From contig NZ_QJHK01000005.1 of NCBI RefSeq assembly GCF_003202435.1, forward strand, positions 186,001-250,000: a DNA stretch of 64,000 bases. The letters run 5' to 3'. This DNA is from Flavobacterium cheongpyeongense (GTDB lineage Bacteria > Bacteroidota > Bacteroidia > Flavobacteriales > Flavobacteriaceae). Of this stretch, positions 27,782 to 36,366 are shown one piece after another (positions within the stretch are counted from its first letter, which is position 1; each line of letters starts with the position of its first letter). A model generated the notes under the pieces. That model worked only from the letters and a program-made list of their open reading frames with translations. It was not told where the DNA came from and searched no databases. A program made the position numbers and the translations under genes.

Positions 27782-28318
27782 TTATTTATTCGGGAGTCCC
27801 CATTTTTTAACGAGTTCAGCGTTTAATCCGCCTTCCTTACCATTCGGTTTTCCAGTTCCGGTTTCTATTAATTTTTTCAGACTTCCCTGAATATAACCTG
27901 TCCAGGCATCGTTACATACTTCATAACATTCATATTGCGGAATTAAACCTTCATGCGTGAAGGTTATTTTGCAATGTTCGCCTTCTTTCAAAATATCAAA
28001 AATAAGTTTCGTGTTTATCCATTCGGTTTTATCTTTTGTGAAATTAAATGCATTATCTATAACCAGATAAACCAATTTCTTGTTTGGAATTTCTTCAATA
28101 AGCTTTAGTTTGCAAACATGAACATCTTTGTAATGATAGAAAAATGTTTCATCAAGTTTATCAGTATTGCCCTCGATTTCTTCTGACCACCAGGCTCTAA
28201 AGTTTTTAATAGCTTTGAAAGATGTTTCGGTATCTTTATTTACTGCAATTATCGACGTATAATTTTTGTCTTTCATTATTGTTACTTTTAAAGTCTGATC
28301 TCCTGTTTTGTTATTCAT
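27782..28318 (-). CDS. SRPBCC-family protein with an apparently disabled lipoprotein start
   Basis: SRPBCC/AHSA1-like fold (about 178 residues from the ATG at 28318; another ATG is at 28276). The domain starts near YTSIIAVNKDTETSF and includes NFRAWWSEEIEGN. Upstream in frame is a lipoprotein-like signal, TAIFLIIVLISC, but no ATG or GTG exists between it and the tandem stops TAA-TAA at 28372-28367 that end the upstream gene; only a TTG at 28333, inside the lipobox, is available. The protein may have lost its export signal by start-codon loss. It is a paralogue of the gene just upstream. Confidence 0.65.
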   Translation of the reverse strand: MNNKTGDQTLKVTIMKDKNYTSIIAVNKDTETSFKAIKNFRAWWSEEIEGNTDKLDETFFYHYKDVHVCKLKLIEEIPNKKLVYLVIDNAFNFTKDKTEWINTKLIFDILKEGEHCKITFTHEGLIPQYECYEVCNDAWTGYIQGSLKKLIETGTGKPNGKEGGLNAELVKKWGLPNK

Positions 28319-28369
28319 ATTGCAGGAAATCAATACGATTATTAAAAATATTGCTGTTGGTGTTTTTTA

Positions 28370-28795
28370 TTAATTATTTAGTTTTTGTTCCAGATTTTGA
28401 AAATATTGTTTCCAGGCTGTCGAACATCCTCCATAACATTCATTTTGTGGTTCTAACCCCAAATGCATAAACTGAATTTGTGTTTCTCCTTTATTTTCTA
28501 AAATATCAAAAGTAAGCTTTGTGCCTGCCCATTCTTTTGGGTTATCCAAAAAAGAAAGATTACTTTCTGTGACCTCCCAAACAATCCTTTTATAAGGAAC
28601 TAATTCTACCAATTTTTGCTTTGAAAAATGCATGCCATCTCCAGCAGAAAAAGTAAATTCATCACCAATTTTTCGGCTGTTACCTGTAATGGTTTCTCCA
28701 AAAATACCAGACCACCATTTATCTATATCTAATAATAAATCAAATATTTCCTTTGACGGTTTATGTGTTGCGAAACAAAATGTATAATTGCTCAT
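28370..28795 (-). CDS. SRPBCC-family protein (AHSA1-like)
   Basis: 141 residues from MSNYTFCFATHKPSKEIF at 28795; a longer frame begins at 28843 but its first 16 residues do not fit the fold. SRPBCC signature: DIDKWWSGIFGETITGN, then GDEFTFSAGDGMHF and KRIVWEVTES. The downstream gene is a paralogue sharing WW, GN and the C-terminal ECY-C-WxxYxQxL pattern. It is divergent from the GlxA-type regulator at 28925, which may control both. Confidence 0.8.
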   Translation of the reverse strand: MSNYTFCFATHKPSKEIFDLLLDIDKWWSGIFGETITGNSRKIGDEFTFSAGDGMHFSKQKLVELVPYKRIVWEVTESNLSFLDNPKEWAGTKLTFDILENKGETQIQFMHLGLEPQNECYGGCSTAWKQYFQNLEQKLNN

Positions 28796-28820
28796 GTTTC
28801 TAAATTTTATATTTGAATGA

Positions 28821-28828
28821 CAAAGATA
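28821..28828 (-). promoter_or_regulatory. -7 element for the SRPBCC pair
   Basis: CAAAGATA reads TATCTTTG on the minus strand (TAnnTTTG), 26 bp before the start at 28795. The only nearby TTG is 12 bp upstream, too close for a -33 element. Confidence 0.4.
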
Positions 28829-28924
28829 ATTTCTAATACACAATTTATCAGAGTGTTATTTAGACATTGTAAGGGGTTGATTTAGCCATTCGTTTGATTT
28901 ATCTTTATACCAAATTTTACTCAA

Positions 28925-29911
28925 ATGAAACAGTTGGGGATATTAGTTCCGGATGATCAGACAAGTATGAGTACCATTGCTTGTATTGTTGGAAGCTATC
29001 AGGTATTTAGTGCTGCTAATGCTTTTTTTGAAAAGCTGGGCAGAAAACCTGTATTTAAAGTCGATTTGGTAAGTGCTTCGGATGAAAAAGTGCTTAAAAA
29101 TGGATTCTTATCCATAAACTCTAATCTTACTATAAAAGAAAGCCGGGAAAACGACCTTATTATTATTCCCGCCACATTGATTCGGAGTTATGAAACGGCT
29201 ACAGAAAACAATAAATTACTCATTAACTGGATAAAACTACAATACAAACAAGGAGCAGAAGTTGCAAGTATGTGTGCTGGCGGATTTATGCTGGCTTCAA
29301 CAGGACTGCTTTCGGGAAGGATTTGCTCTACTCATTGGGCATTGGCAGAAGAGTTTAAGAGCTTATTTCCTAATGTCGATTTGCAGACTGATAAACTGAT
29401 AACTGACGACAACGGAATATATACCAATGGCGGAGCATATTCTTTTTTGCATTTATTGATGTATTTGGTCGAAAAATTTTATGACCGAAAAGCGGCTATT
29501 TATTGTGCCAAATACTTTCAGATTGATCTGGATAGAAATTTACAATCCGAATTTTTAATTTTTAAAGGCCATAAAAATCATAATGATGATGTTATTCTTG
29601 AAGCACAAACTTTTATGGAAGATAATTATCAGGACAAGATTTCTATTGAAGATTTATCCTTAAAATTTGGATTAAGCAGACGAAACTTTGACAGAAGATT
29701 TATTAAAGCAACAGGTCTCAGACCTTTTGATTATTTACAAAGGATAAAAGTTGAAGTTGCTAAAAAGGAATTTGAAAATTCGCGAAAATCCGTCAATGAA
29801 GTAATGTATGAAGTGGGTTATATGGATGCAAAAGCATTTCGGGAAGTTTTTACTCGAATAACCGGAACAACTCCTATCGACTACAAGGAAAAATATAATA
29901 TAGGAAGTTGA
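28925..29911 (+). CDS. GlxA-type transcriptional regulator (DJ-1/PfpI + AraC)
   Basis: 328 residues. The N-terminal DJ-1/PfpI-like domain (about 1-190) has the nucleophile-elbow-like ASMCAGGFMLASTG and a THWAL follow-up. The C-terminal AraC domain (about 220-325) has two HTH motifs, including SIEDLSLKFGLSRRNFDRRF and SVNEVMYEVGYMDAKAFREVF. It probably binds DNA near the divergent SRPBCC pair. The ligand is unknown. Confidence 0.9.
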   Translation: MKQLGILVPDDQTSMSTIACIVGSYQVFSAANAFFEKLGRKPVFKVDLVSASDEKVLKNGFLSINSNLTIKESRENDLIIIPATLIRSYETATENNKLLINWIKLQYKQGAEVASMCAGGFMLASTGLLSGRICSTHWALAEEFKSLFPNVDLQTDKLITDDNGIYTNGGAYSFLHLLMYLVEKFYDRKAAIYCAKYFQIDLDRNLQSEFLIFKGHKNHNDDVILEAQTFMEDNYQDKISIEDLSLKFGLSRRNFDRRFIKATGLRPFDYLQRIKVEVAKKEFENSRKSVNEVMYEVGYMDAKAFREVFTRITGTTPIDYKEKYNIGS

Positions 29912-29958
29912 ATTTTGATATATTTATTTAGCTGCTAACCTATAAAGCTCTCTTTACC

Positions 29959-30128
29959 TGTACAAACTAAGTGAATGCGTTTGCAATATTGGTCTTTAAA
30001 TAATTACAACTTAATAAAACGTATCAAGAACCTTTTGTTTTGGTAACACACAAACGCTACAATTATCTTTTTAAATTTATGTAGGTACTCGTTGAGAAAC
30101 GAGCACCAGAAGAGAGTACGTGTTAGTT
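29959..30128 (-). repeat. Type-2 palindromic repeat, copy 1
   Basis: It shares GTACAAACTAA, GCGTTTGCAAT, then TTAATAAAACG, AAGAACCTTTTGTTTTGG, AACGCTACAATTATC and TTTTTAAATTTATG with the copy at 32027-32213, in the same order and orientation. GCGTTTG and CAAACGC make an outer inverted pair, and a nested hairpin (CTCGTT/AACGAG) lies near 30088-30103. It lies just past the stop of the YozG-like gene. Confidence 0.65.
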
Positions 30129-30151
30129 CTACATGCCTAATAAATTTTAGC

Positions 30152-30379
30152 TTAATGGTTCTCCGTTGTTTTACTATCGCTTATGTATTCTAAAATATCA
30201 CCTGGCTGACAGTCCAAGGCTTTACAGATTGCATCTAAAGTGCTAAAACGGATTGCTTTTGCCTTTCCAGTCTTTAAGATTGAAAGGTTAGATAATGTCA
30301 AATCAACTCTTTCAGAAAGTTCATTGAGAGAAATTTTTCTTTTGGCCATCATCACATCTAAATTTACAATTATTGACAT
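30152..30379 (-). CDS. XRE-type regulator, YozG-like
   Basis: 75 residues, nearly all HTH_XRE: MAKRKISLNELSERVDLTLSNLSILKTGKAKAIRFSTLDAICKAL, then CQPGDILEY. This is the short YozG-like type that usually accompanies a DUF2975 membrane protein, which is exactly the gene just upstream (3-bp gap). It probably regulates the pair, although its DNA target cannot be read. Confidence 0.88.
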   Translation of the reverse strand: MSIIVNLDVMMAKRKISLNELSERVDLTLSNLSILKTGKAKAIRFSTLDAICKALDCQPGDILEYISDSKTTENH

Positions 30380-30382
30380 AGA

Positions 30383-30919
30383 TCAAACAGTTAAATCGTT
30401 TTCGTTTTGAATATCTACTCCTTTTTTGAAAATTGTCGCAATAATATAAATTACAGCTCCCATTAAAATAAAAGCCTGACTGTCTGCCCAAAACTGGTTT
30501 AAGTTGTCGGGAACAAAACCATGATGCTTTAAATTTTCAACTAATTGTCTGGCAATGCAACTCAAAAATCCTATCGAAAGGGTATAATAGCTAATTTGTG
30601 AAATTTGTCCTGCTACAAAAGTACTGAATGGTTTTGACAAATCCATTTTGTGCATTAGTACGGTAACTGTATAAAACAGCCAGGCTTTTAAAATTGAAAT
30701 GATTAAAATAAAACTATAAACAGCGAAAAAAGCTAATTTACTGCTTTGATACATATTAATTAAGTCCAGCTTTTGATAAAGATTATGGATAAATTCAGGT
30801 CTATACAAGCTGAAAACGAAATTAACAATTAAACCTCCTGCTTCAATGCACAAGCCAACAAAAATCATCCAGGCCACTATATATAGCCCCCAAAATACGA
30901 AGTTATTAGTTTTTGACAT
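30383..30919 (-). CDS. DUF2975 membrane protein
   Basis: 178 residues with four hydrophobic segments (about 9-33, 62-86, 103-123 and 147-163), matching DUF2975. DUF2975 genes commonly pair with a YozG-like XRE regulator, as here. Function unknown. A TATATTTA box and an upstream TTG lie just before the start, close to but not matching the -7 consensus. Confidence 0.85.
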   Translation of the reverse strand: MSKTNNFVFWGLYIVAWMIFVGLCIEAGGLIVNFVFSLYRPEFIHNLYQKLDLINMYQSSKLAFFAVYSFILIISILKAWLFYTVTVLMHKMDLSKPFSTFVAGQISQISYYTLSIGFLSCIARQLVENLKHHGFVPDNLNQFWADSQAFILMGAVIYIIATIFKKGVDIQNENDLTV

Positions 30920-31315
30920 AAATATTAAATTTAAAATAACTTTGTAAATATAATAAACAATTATTGATAAACAATAAATTTTTATTAAAAAACAAGCGAA
31001 ACAATAAAATCACTCCAAAACATCTGTTAGAGTGTGCACGTGAGTATCATTTTTCTGGCATGCCGGGACTCTCAATAGATCTATTGATTTTTGCATTTGT
31101 TCTTCAGTTTTTTTTAAACCTTTTAGGTATTTCAGCTTAATTAATTATATCTACAAGTCGAAAAAGACACAGGATTAGTAAAGTGTTGAAGTTATTTCGA
31201 AATCGAAAGAACCAAATTTTCACTTTCATAAATTATTTTAAGCTAATTTATTGGATTGTGAATGCAGGTACAGCAAGCCATTCTGCCATCATTGAGACAT
31301 ATCGTGATCGGGTTT
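30920..31315. other. 396-bp gap without a convincing gene
   Basis: AT-rich, with stops in all frames at short intervals. The only notable items are a CTGTTAGAGTG string at 31023-31033, similar to unit ends in the cassette-like array, and a short open frame reading IVNAGTASHSAIIETYRDR that I cannot match to any protein. Confidence 0.4.
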
Positions 31316-31987
31316 TTATTCTACAAATTTCCAGTTAAAATTATCTTGTAAAATATTTTGCTCTTTTCTGGTTAGTCTCATTATTAATATTGATTGTCCA
31401 AATCCATATTGGCTATCACCTAAACAATCAACAAGTCTAATATTTTTTTCTTTGATTTTCTTTTCACAAACTTTGAAAACAATTTCATCTAACCAATCAT
31501 CATTATATTTAGGTTTGAATTTTGACTTTATATTTTCGAGTTCAAATTCGATTTCTATTGGTCCAGTTTCTCCAATCCAATTTTCTTTTATTCTTTTTGG
31601 ATTAAAAACATTATTTGTTAGCACAGAAAATGCTTTTATTACTTTTGTATATACTTTATTTTCCCTGCAAACATCAGCCTCTAAATCAATAAAGATAGCT
31701 TTGGTTTTGTCAATACAAGCTAATTCAAATTCATCTAACTCCATTCCTGGGTCGTATTTTTTTTCAAATATTTTTGCATACTTGGCTTTTCTTTCTAAAT
31801 GTATTTTCTCAAATATTTCATAGTCATTTAATTTTTCATAAGATTTGAAAAAACCACATTTTCTCAATATTGAAATATTCTTAATTACTTTTTCTTTTGT
31901 TATTTTTTGCTCTTTATTTATGTTCTTCTTGGACTCTAAATTATTACAAGAGTTAAATAAAATCACTATTAAAAAAAAATATTTCAT
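31316..31987 (-). CDS. Uncharacterised lipoprotein
   Basis: 223 residues from MKYFFLIVILFNSCNN, a lipoprotein signal with the lipobox Cys at 14. The frame runs back to 32032, but that extension has no secretion signal and includes the GTTGGCA boundary, so I prefer 31987. The mature protein is rich in Lys and Glu; two cysteines occur in ELACID and ADVCREN and others in FKVCEKK and LVDCLGD. No known family recognised. Its start lies just inside the type-2 repeat boundary. Confidence 0.7.
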   Translation of the reverse strand: MKYFFLIVILFNSCNNLESKKNINKEQKITKEKVIKNISILRKCGFFKSYEKLNDYEIFEKIHLERKAKYAKIFEKKYDPGMELDEFELACIDKTKAIFIDLEADVCRENKVYTKVIKAFSVLTNNVFNPKRIKENWIGETGPIEIEFELENIKSKFKPKYNDDWLDEIVFKVCEKKIKEKNIRLVDCLGDSQYGFGQSILIMRLTRKEQNILQDNFNWKFVE

Positions 31988-32026
31988 TTTAGAAGTTTTA
32001 TTTTTCGAGTTCTCACACAAAATCTC

Positions 32027-32213
32027 TGCCAACGTCAGTTTGTCTTAAAATCAAAGTGTTTGCAATGTGTTTTTTAGATAATTACAACTTAATAAAACGT
32101 TTCAAGAACCTTTTGTTTTGGTAACACGAAAACGCTACAATTATCTTTTTAAATTTATGTAGGCACTCGTTGCGAAACGAGCACCAGAGGGGAGCCGCCT
32201 ACCCGACTGAATG
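32027..32213 (-). repeat. Type-2 palindromic repeat, copy 2
   Basis: It contains GTGTTTGCAATGTG, TTACAACTTAATAAAACG, AAGAACCTTTTGTTTTGG, AACGCTACAATTATC and TTTTTAAATTTATG. The nested hairpin is CTCGTT-gcga-AACGAG at 32166-32181. One side ends in GTTGGCA (32033-32027, minus), the start of the lipoprotein unit. It lies between the nucleoside hydrolase stop and the lipoprotein start. Confidence 0.65.
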
Positions 32214-32222
32214 CTGTTTTTT

Positions 32223-33245
32223 TTATTTTTTCATATTCAACAAAACTAGTTTTGCAACCAAATCGTCAAGCATTAATCGAGTATCTAAACTGGTATAAAC
32301 TCTAATTTTACGACCCTCCGAAGTTTCTTCATATAATCCAGAATCATTAATGCCTGGAGCTCGTTTTATTGCATATTTACAAGATGCCGGGTCTGATTCC
32401 CATGAAGTTTGCAAAGCAGTTAGTAAAACTAAAGGACTATCACCTAAAACATACGCTTCTCCAAGAGAACGTTTTGACCTTTTCATTAAATCCTCAAGGT
32501 TTTCAATTAAAAATTCCCCAGTTGAGCCATTTGCTTTAAATTTATAAACTAATTCTGAATATGAATATAATGCTTGTCGGTATGCATCTCTTGGTACCTG
32601 CCAAATTGAAATATCAGAAACATTAAAAATTACCTGAGTGGCTTTTATATCAATCCCTAAATTATATTCAAGATTTTTGCCCTTGGGAGGTGGTAATGCT
32701 AATCCTTGATATTCTGCACCTCCAATCCAAACCAATATAATTTTTTTAGCTATTCGAGGTTCCAAAAGATAAGCACTCGCTATATTGGTTAAGCCTGCAC
32801 CGCAAACCACATATAGTGGCATTTTTGTATCCTCACGCATTGCTTCTTGCACAATAGCCTTAGCACCATCTGATACAATTGGTGTTTTAATATCTGCCAA
32901 CCCTGAAGCACCACCCTCATAAACAGGCAGTTTTCCGGTTAATTGCATTATACTTAATAATTCATTTACTTTGGTACATGCATAAGCTACAGTACCCGGT
33001 GAACCATAAAATCCATCTTTATAATGTTGAGAACCTATTATTCCTTTAATTTCAACCGATGGCGATAGTATATGATGCACCAATTGAAATAAACCATCGG
33101 GGTCTCCGCCAAAGTCATTATCAATTATTACACGAATTCTCGATTTAACAGTTTCATTAAAATATACAGTGTTTTTTTGAGCGTAGACAGAAAATCCTTG
33201 TAGCAGAATTATTCCAATTAGACATCTTTGAATAATATGTTTCAT
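32223..33245 (-). CDS. Secreted nucleoside hydrolase-like protein
   Basis: 340 residues with a signal peptide (about 1-22, ending VYAQ). The IUNH signature is seen as RVIIDNDFGGDPDGLFQLVH (the DxDxxxDD calcium site as DNDFGGDPDG), then VVCGAGLTNIASAYLLEP. It may hydrolyse nucleosides or similar glycosides outside the cytoplasm. The spacing DNDFGGDPDG differs a little from the usual DTDxGxDDA, so activity is less sure. It stands alone, next to the cassette-like array. Confidence 0.8.
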   Translation of the reverse strand: MKHIIQRCLIGIILLQGFSVYAQKNTVYFNETVKSRIRVIIDNDFGGDPDGLFQLVHHILSPSVEIKGIIGSQHYKDGFYGSPGTVAYACTKVNELLSIMQLTGKLPVYEGGASGLADIKTPIVSDGAKAIVQEAMREDTKMPLYVVCGAGLTNIASAYLLEPRIAKKIILVWIGGAEYQGLALPPPKGKNLEYNLGIDIKATQVIFNVSDISIWQVPRDAYRQALYSYSELVYKFKANGSTGEFLIENLEDLMKRSKRSLGEAYVLGDSPLVLLTALQTSWESDPASCKYAIKRAPGINDSGLYEETSEGRKIRVYTSLDTRLMLDDLVAKLVLLNMKK

Positions 33246-33463
33246 TAATTTAAATATTTAATCCTTTTAATTCTGTAAAGTAAAAATCTTTTTTAAATTT
33301 TTGATGACTATTTTGTTAAAAGTCTCATGTCCTGCGGTTCCTAAAATGGCATCCGGCGTCTGTCTGTAAAAAACTAAAATCAGCCTCTTGAGAATCTCTT
33401 ATTTGAGTTTTTTCTTTGGCAGCCCTCCCAATACTTTTTAAATTTGAAGCGTTTTTTTTCACA

Positions 33464-33600
33464 GCCTGACGTTCTTCACTACCGCAGATTTGGGACTAAA
33501 TTAACCTCATTTTTCGGATTTACCACCCGAGATAGTGAACAGACGAAGAAATCATCACTAATACAAAACCAATTACCCAAATACGTTGTAGCTGTTTGCA
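33464..33600 (-). repeat. attC-like palindrome A
   Basis: Minus-strand ends are TGCAAAC (33600-33594, weak core) and GTCAGGC (33470-33464, one base from GTTAGGC). Inside: CTACAACG, ATTTGGG and CCCAAAT near the ends, as in the other copies. It closes the array at the low-coordinate end. Confidence 0.6.
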
Positions 33601-33606
33601 GTAGTA

Positions 33607-34071
33607 TTATTTCCATTCTTTAATTAATTTTCCTTTTGAATATTTTTGAGCTTTTGAAGAAAATCCTTTTTGAATAGTTTCATCATTGTAATTTTCGACA
33701 TCATTTAGGGATTCTGTTTTTAGAAATTTTATAATTCCAATAATTCTATTTTCTTTTGGTTCATAAAAGAGCATATAAAAATTATTTTCAGTAGCTAAAT
33801 TTAAAATTCCAATATTTTCAGATTTAACTTTAGAAATATTATTAACACAACTTTTAGAATCTAAAATTTCATTTTCTGAAAGTTTTTTATTTTCTTCTGC
33901 AATTTCTAATCTTATTGTATAAATATCCAGTACGTGTTCATAAGGCATAATTATTCCTGATGAATAAATACAATCTGAATCTTTTGTTATATTTAGTAAT
34001 TCAGGAACATATGCATTTTCTGTGTTTAGTTTGCAAAGCTCTATAAAGTCCTCAAAAGTTGGTTTACTCAT
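33607..34071 (-). CDS. Cassette gene, unknown protein (154 aa)
   Basis: 154 residues, soluble, acidic, no signal or membrane segment, no known family recognised. Two cysteine sites (ELCKLN, DSDCIY) are seen. The stop lies 6 bp before palindrome A. Compact fit between two palindromes supports a real cassette gene. Function unknown. Confidence 0.6.
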   Translation of the reverse strand: MSKPTFEDFIELCKLNTENAYVPELLNITKDSDCIYSSGIIMPYEHVLDIYTIRLEIAEENKKLSENEILDSKSCVNNISKVKSENIGILNLATENNFYMLFYEPKENRIIGIIKFLKTESLNDVENYNDETIQKGFSSKAQKYSKGKLIKEWK

Positions 34072-34100
34072 TTACAAATGAATTGTTGATTCTGCGTGGT

Positions 34101-34237
34101 CATTCTAACTAAAGTCATGGTAATCAAAGGGTTTAGGTTCTAAATTAAGATTTATTTTTCGGTTATCACTAAACTGCCAAATACAAAACCAACTTTCCAT
34201 TAAGCCAATTACCCAAATCCGTTGTAGCTGTTGGCGG
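34101..34237 (-). repeat. attC-like palindrome B
   Basis: Minus-strand ends are CCGCCAAC (34237-34230) and GTTAGAA (34109-34103). The left half has CTACAACGG and ATTTGGGTAATTGGC; the right half is the most degenerate of the set, so folding may be impaired. Confidence 0.55.
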
Positions 34238-34247
34238 ATAGTGGCTT

Positions 34248-34703
34248 TTATTCCATTGCTTCTCTAATTTGAGTTTCCAAATCTTCTAAATTCTCAAACT
34301 TTTCAAAGACTAAATCTTTATTATTCTTCTTTAATTCTTCTATTAATTCTAGAATAAGTTCATAACCTTCAATTTCATAGCCAAACATATTTTGGTCAAA
34401 ATTTGTTCCAACTAATAATTCATCATTGTCAATTCCGATACACCAATTCTCAATAAATTCGGCTAGGTTTATTTCTGTTGTTTCGTATACTTCCCAACCA
34501 TTTTTAGCACATGATTTTGCTAAAGCTTTTTCTGACCAAAAACATATTATTCCAATCGGTTCTCCGTCTTCATCTTCCAAATCATTTGAACTTGAAGTTG
34601 CAAATCCATCTTCATTTTCTAATCCGTAAACCAAACTTGTTTCACAAACTTTTTTAACGAATTTCTCATGTTTCAATTTTACGTCAATATGATTTTTAAA
34701 CAT
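34248..34703 (-). CDS. DUF2750 family protein (cassette gene)
   Basis: 151 residues. The DUF2750 pattern is clear: KFVKKVCETSLVYGLENEDG, ICFWSEKALAKSCAKNGWEVYETTEINLAEFIENW, and NDELLVGTNFDQN. Small, acidic, soluble. Function unknown. It starts 59 bp after the unit boundary GTTGTCGG and ends 10 bp before CCGCCAAC, so the cassette is compact. Confidence 0.85.
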   Translation of the reverse strand: MFKNHIDVKLKHEKFVKKVCETSLVYGLENEDGFATSSSNDLEDEDGEPIGIICFWSEKALAKSCAKNGWEVYETTEINLAEFIENWCIGIDNDELLVGTNFDQNMFGYEIEGYELILELIEELKKNNKDLVFEKFENLEDLETQIREAME

Positions 34704-34761
34704 CTTCGTTTCTATTAGATTTCTGTTGAATTTCTGTTTTCGTTGTTTTCTGTTGCTATTT

Positions 34762-34917
34762 CCGACAACACCTTGATAATCAGTAGTTTTTTAGTTAAAT
34801 TAAGCCCATTCTTCGGATTTACCACCCGAGCGAATCGAACAGACGAAGTAAATCATCCCAAATACAAACCATTTTTCCATTAAGCGAAATGCCCAAATCC
34901 GTTGTAGCTGCTACCGG
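34762..34917 (-). repeat. attC-like palindrome C
   Basis: Minus-strand ends CCGGTAGC (34917-34910, AAC changed to AGC) and GTTGTCGG (34769-34762). It includes the insert ACCCGAGCGAA...CAGACGAAGTAAAT also seen in palindromes I and K, so it belongs to the longer subtype. Confidence 0.6.
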
Positions 34918-35375
34918 TAGTTTTTTATCTTCTCAAACAATTCTGCTACATATATTTCAACAAATTTAGAATTCAGAGTCCTGCTAAAATATTTTCCGTA
35001 TTCATCATTAGTTTTTCCAAATATTCCACTCATTTTTCCACTAAAGCAAAACCTTTCTTTTCCGTTTAGCGTTTTTCCATTTTCAAAGTCAAATTCATTT
35101 GTACGCCAAAAATCTTCAGGCATTGAACTATTTTCTCGGGTTGAAATTTTATAAGATGACTTATCAAATTTTAAATAAGCAACACTTAATTTGGTTTTAC
35201 TTTTTTCAAAATAACTTTCAGTTACAATTTCGCCGTATTCGTAAACGGAAACATGAACTTCTATACTATCAATTTTGACATGTCCTGATTTTAACAACTT
35301 AGATTTTGCAGGGTGATTCTGTCCAAATGAACATAAGCCATTAAATAGTAAAATAAGTAATACTAAGTTTTTCAT
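34911..35375 (-). CDS. Cassette gene, small secreted protein
   Basis: 154 residues with a signal peptide (MKNLVLLILLFNGLCSFGQ). The mature part is beta-rich, with repeated VKIDSIEVHVSVYEYGE and YIAELFEKI-like segments; no family recognised. Its stop codon TAG lies inside the downstream core site (CCGGTAGC), which shows how tightly the cassette is packed. Probably periplasmic; function unknown. Confidence 0.65.
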   Translation of the reverse strand: MKNLVLLILLFNGLCSFGQNHPAKSKLLKSGHVKIDSIEVHVSVYEYGEIVTESYFEKSKTKLSVAYLKFDKSSYKISTRENSSMPEDFWRTNEFDFENGKTLNGKERFCFSGKMSGIFGKTNDEYGKYFSRTLNSKFVEIYVAELFEKIKNYR

Positions 35376-35416
35376 TTTATTGATTCTGTTTCAAGTCCGT
35401 TCGTCCGCGAAAATTA

Positions 35417-35546
35417 CCGGTAACGTTCCGCGGCTTCGCGACAGTTGCGAAGCCAGCGAACTGATTATTTTCTGTTAAAGATAAAAGTTTTTCGTGAACG
35501 CGTAAAAATAAAAACCAGCAATTGCGCGAAACCGCTGTTATGCGCA
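35417..35546 (-). repeat. attC-like palindrome D (divergent interior)
   Basis: Minus-strand ends TGCGCATAAC (35546-35537) and GTTACCGG (35424-35417). The interior differs from palindromes F-L: GCGGTTTCGCG pairs with CGCGAAGCCGC, and CAATTG with CAACTG. Same architecture with unrelated arm sequence, as in real attC sites. Confidence 0.65.
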
Positions 35547-35550
35547 GATT

Positions 35551-36195
35551 TTATTTTGTTTTCACGATTAACATTCCATCTCTTCCTCGGTAACCATAAG
35601 TTTTAGGACATTCTTCTTTCGACACAAATCCTATGTAAAGAATATTAAATTGATAAAGATACTCTTTAAGCTTGTCTTTTTCATATTCTGTGAGATCGTA
35701 GCCATTGAGACTAAGTATTGGATTTGCTCCTAATTTATTTTCTTTTACGTAATTGTCAATCACTTCAGCTATTTTCTCCTTTGTGTAAATAGAACTTGGC
35801 GTAATATTCAATTTGTTGTCATTAATCATTTTCCAAAATTTTGGAGACCAATTGGAATTTAGTTCCCAAACGTCTCTTTTTTTATCTAAAATATTTTCAA
35901 TAATGTTTTTTTTGGTTTTTTGCTCAATAAGAATTTTAGATAAAAAATGTAAATCGATTGGCCATTTTGACGCTTCCATTTTTGCGATTAACTGTCTATT
36001 GTAATCTTTCAGATTCGCTAATTTTTCTTCCTCTATGTACAAAAGGAAATTGTATAAATTAAGCGATTCCATTTTCTGAATACTATCATTTATAACAATT
36101 TCTAGTTTTTCTTTCGTCAGTTTTTTTATTCCATTAAAACTATTGTCTTGCGAAAAAACTAATAAAGGGAAAAGTAAAAGAAAAGTCCATTTCAT
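35551..36195 (-). CDS. Cassette gene, secreted protein ending in a plug-like motif
   Basis: 214 residues from MKWTFLLLFPLLVFSQ, a signal peptide. The frame runs back to 36285, but that part is the palindrome sequence itself, so 36195 is preferred. The C-terminus GYRGRDGMLIVKTK resembles the end of TonB-receptor plug domains (YGSRGANGVILITTK), and a charged helical region precedes it. No known family recognised. Boundaries are perfect: start GTTATGCGCA, end TGCGCATAAC. Confidence 0.65.
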   Translation of the reverse strand: MKWTFLLLFPLLVFSQDNSFNGIKKLTKEKLEIVINDSIQKMESLNLYNFLLYIEEEKLANLKDYNRQLIAKMEASKWPIDLHFLSKILIEQKTKKNIIENILDKKRDVWELNSNWSPKFWKMINDNKLNITPSSIYTKEKIAEVIDNYVKENKLGANPILSLNGYDLTEYEKDKLKEYLYQFNILYIGFVSKEECPKTYGYRGRDGMLIVKTK

Positions 36196-36220
36196 AACTA
36201 AAGCTCTATTGTGGGAAATT

Positions 36221-36358
36221 TGCGCATAACGTCTTGGCGCTTGGCGAGGTTGGGGAATAAAGATGCGAGATTTTCGGTTGAACACAAATTTCCCAAATAC
36301 AAAACCATCTTTAAATTCAGCCTAAAACCTCAATCTCGCCAAACGGCTGTTAGCGGTA
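36221..36358 (-). repeat. attC-like palindrome E
   Basis: Minus-strand ends TACCGCTAAC (36358-36349) and GTTATGCGCA (36230-36221). Inner arms GTTTGGCGAG and CTCGCCAAGC pair with each other. The arms differ from those of D and F. Confidence 0.7.
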
Positions 36359-36366
36359 GTGCTTTT

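Noticed and set aside
31020..31034. CTGTTAGAGTG as another cassette end
   Set aside because: It resembles a core site but has no adjacent gene ending there and no complementary GTT end nearby.
33325..33480. Open minus-strand stretch reading ...KNASNLKSIGRAAKEKTQIRDSQEADFSFLQ... to a stop at 33325
   Set aside because: About 50 codons without a start codon or recognisable domain, partly inside palindrome A. It could be a gene relic or chance, so it is not called.
35537..36285. Longer start of the 35551 gene at 36285
   Set aside because: The extra 30 codons lie in palindrome E; the signal peptide begins at 36195.
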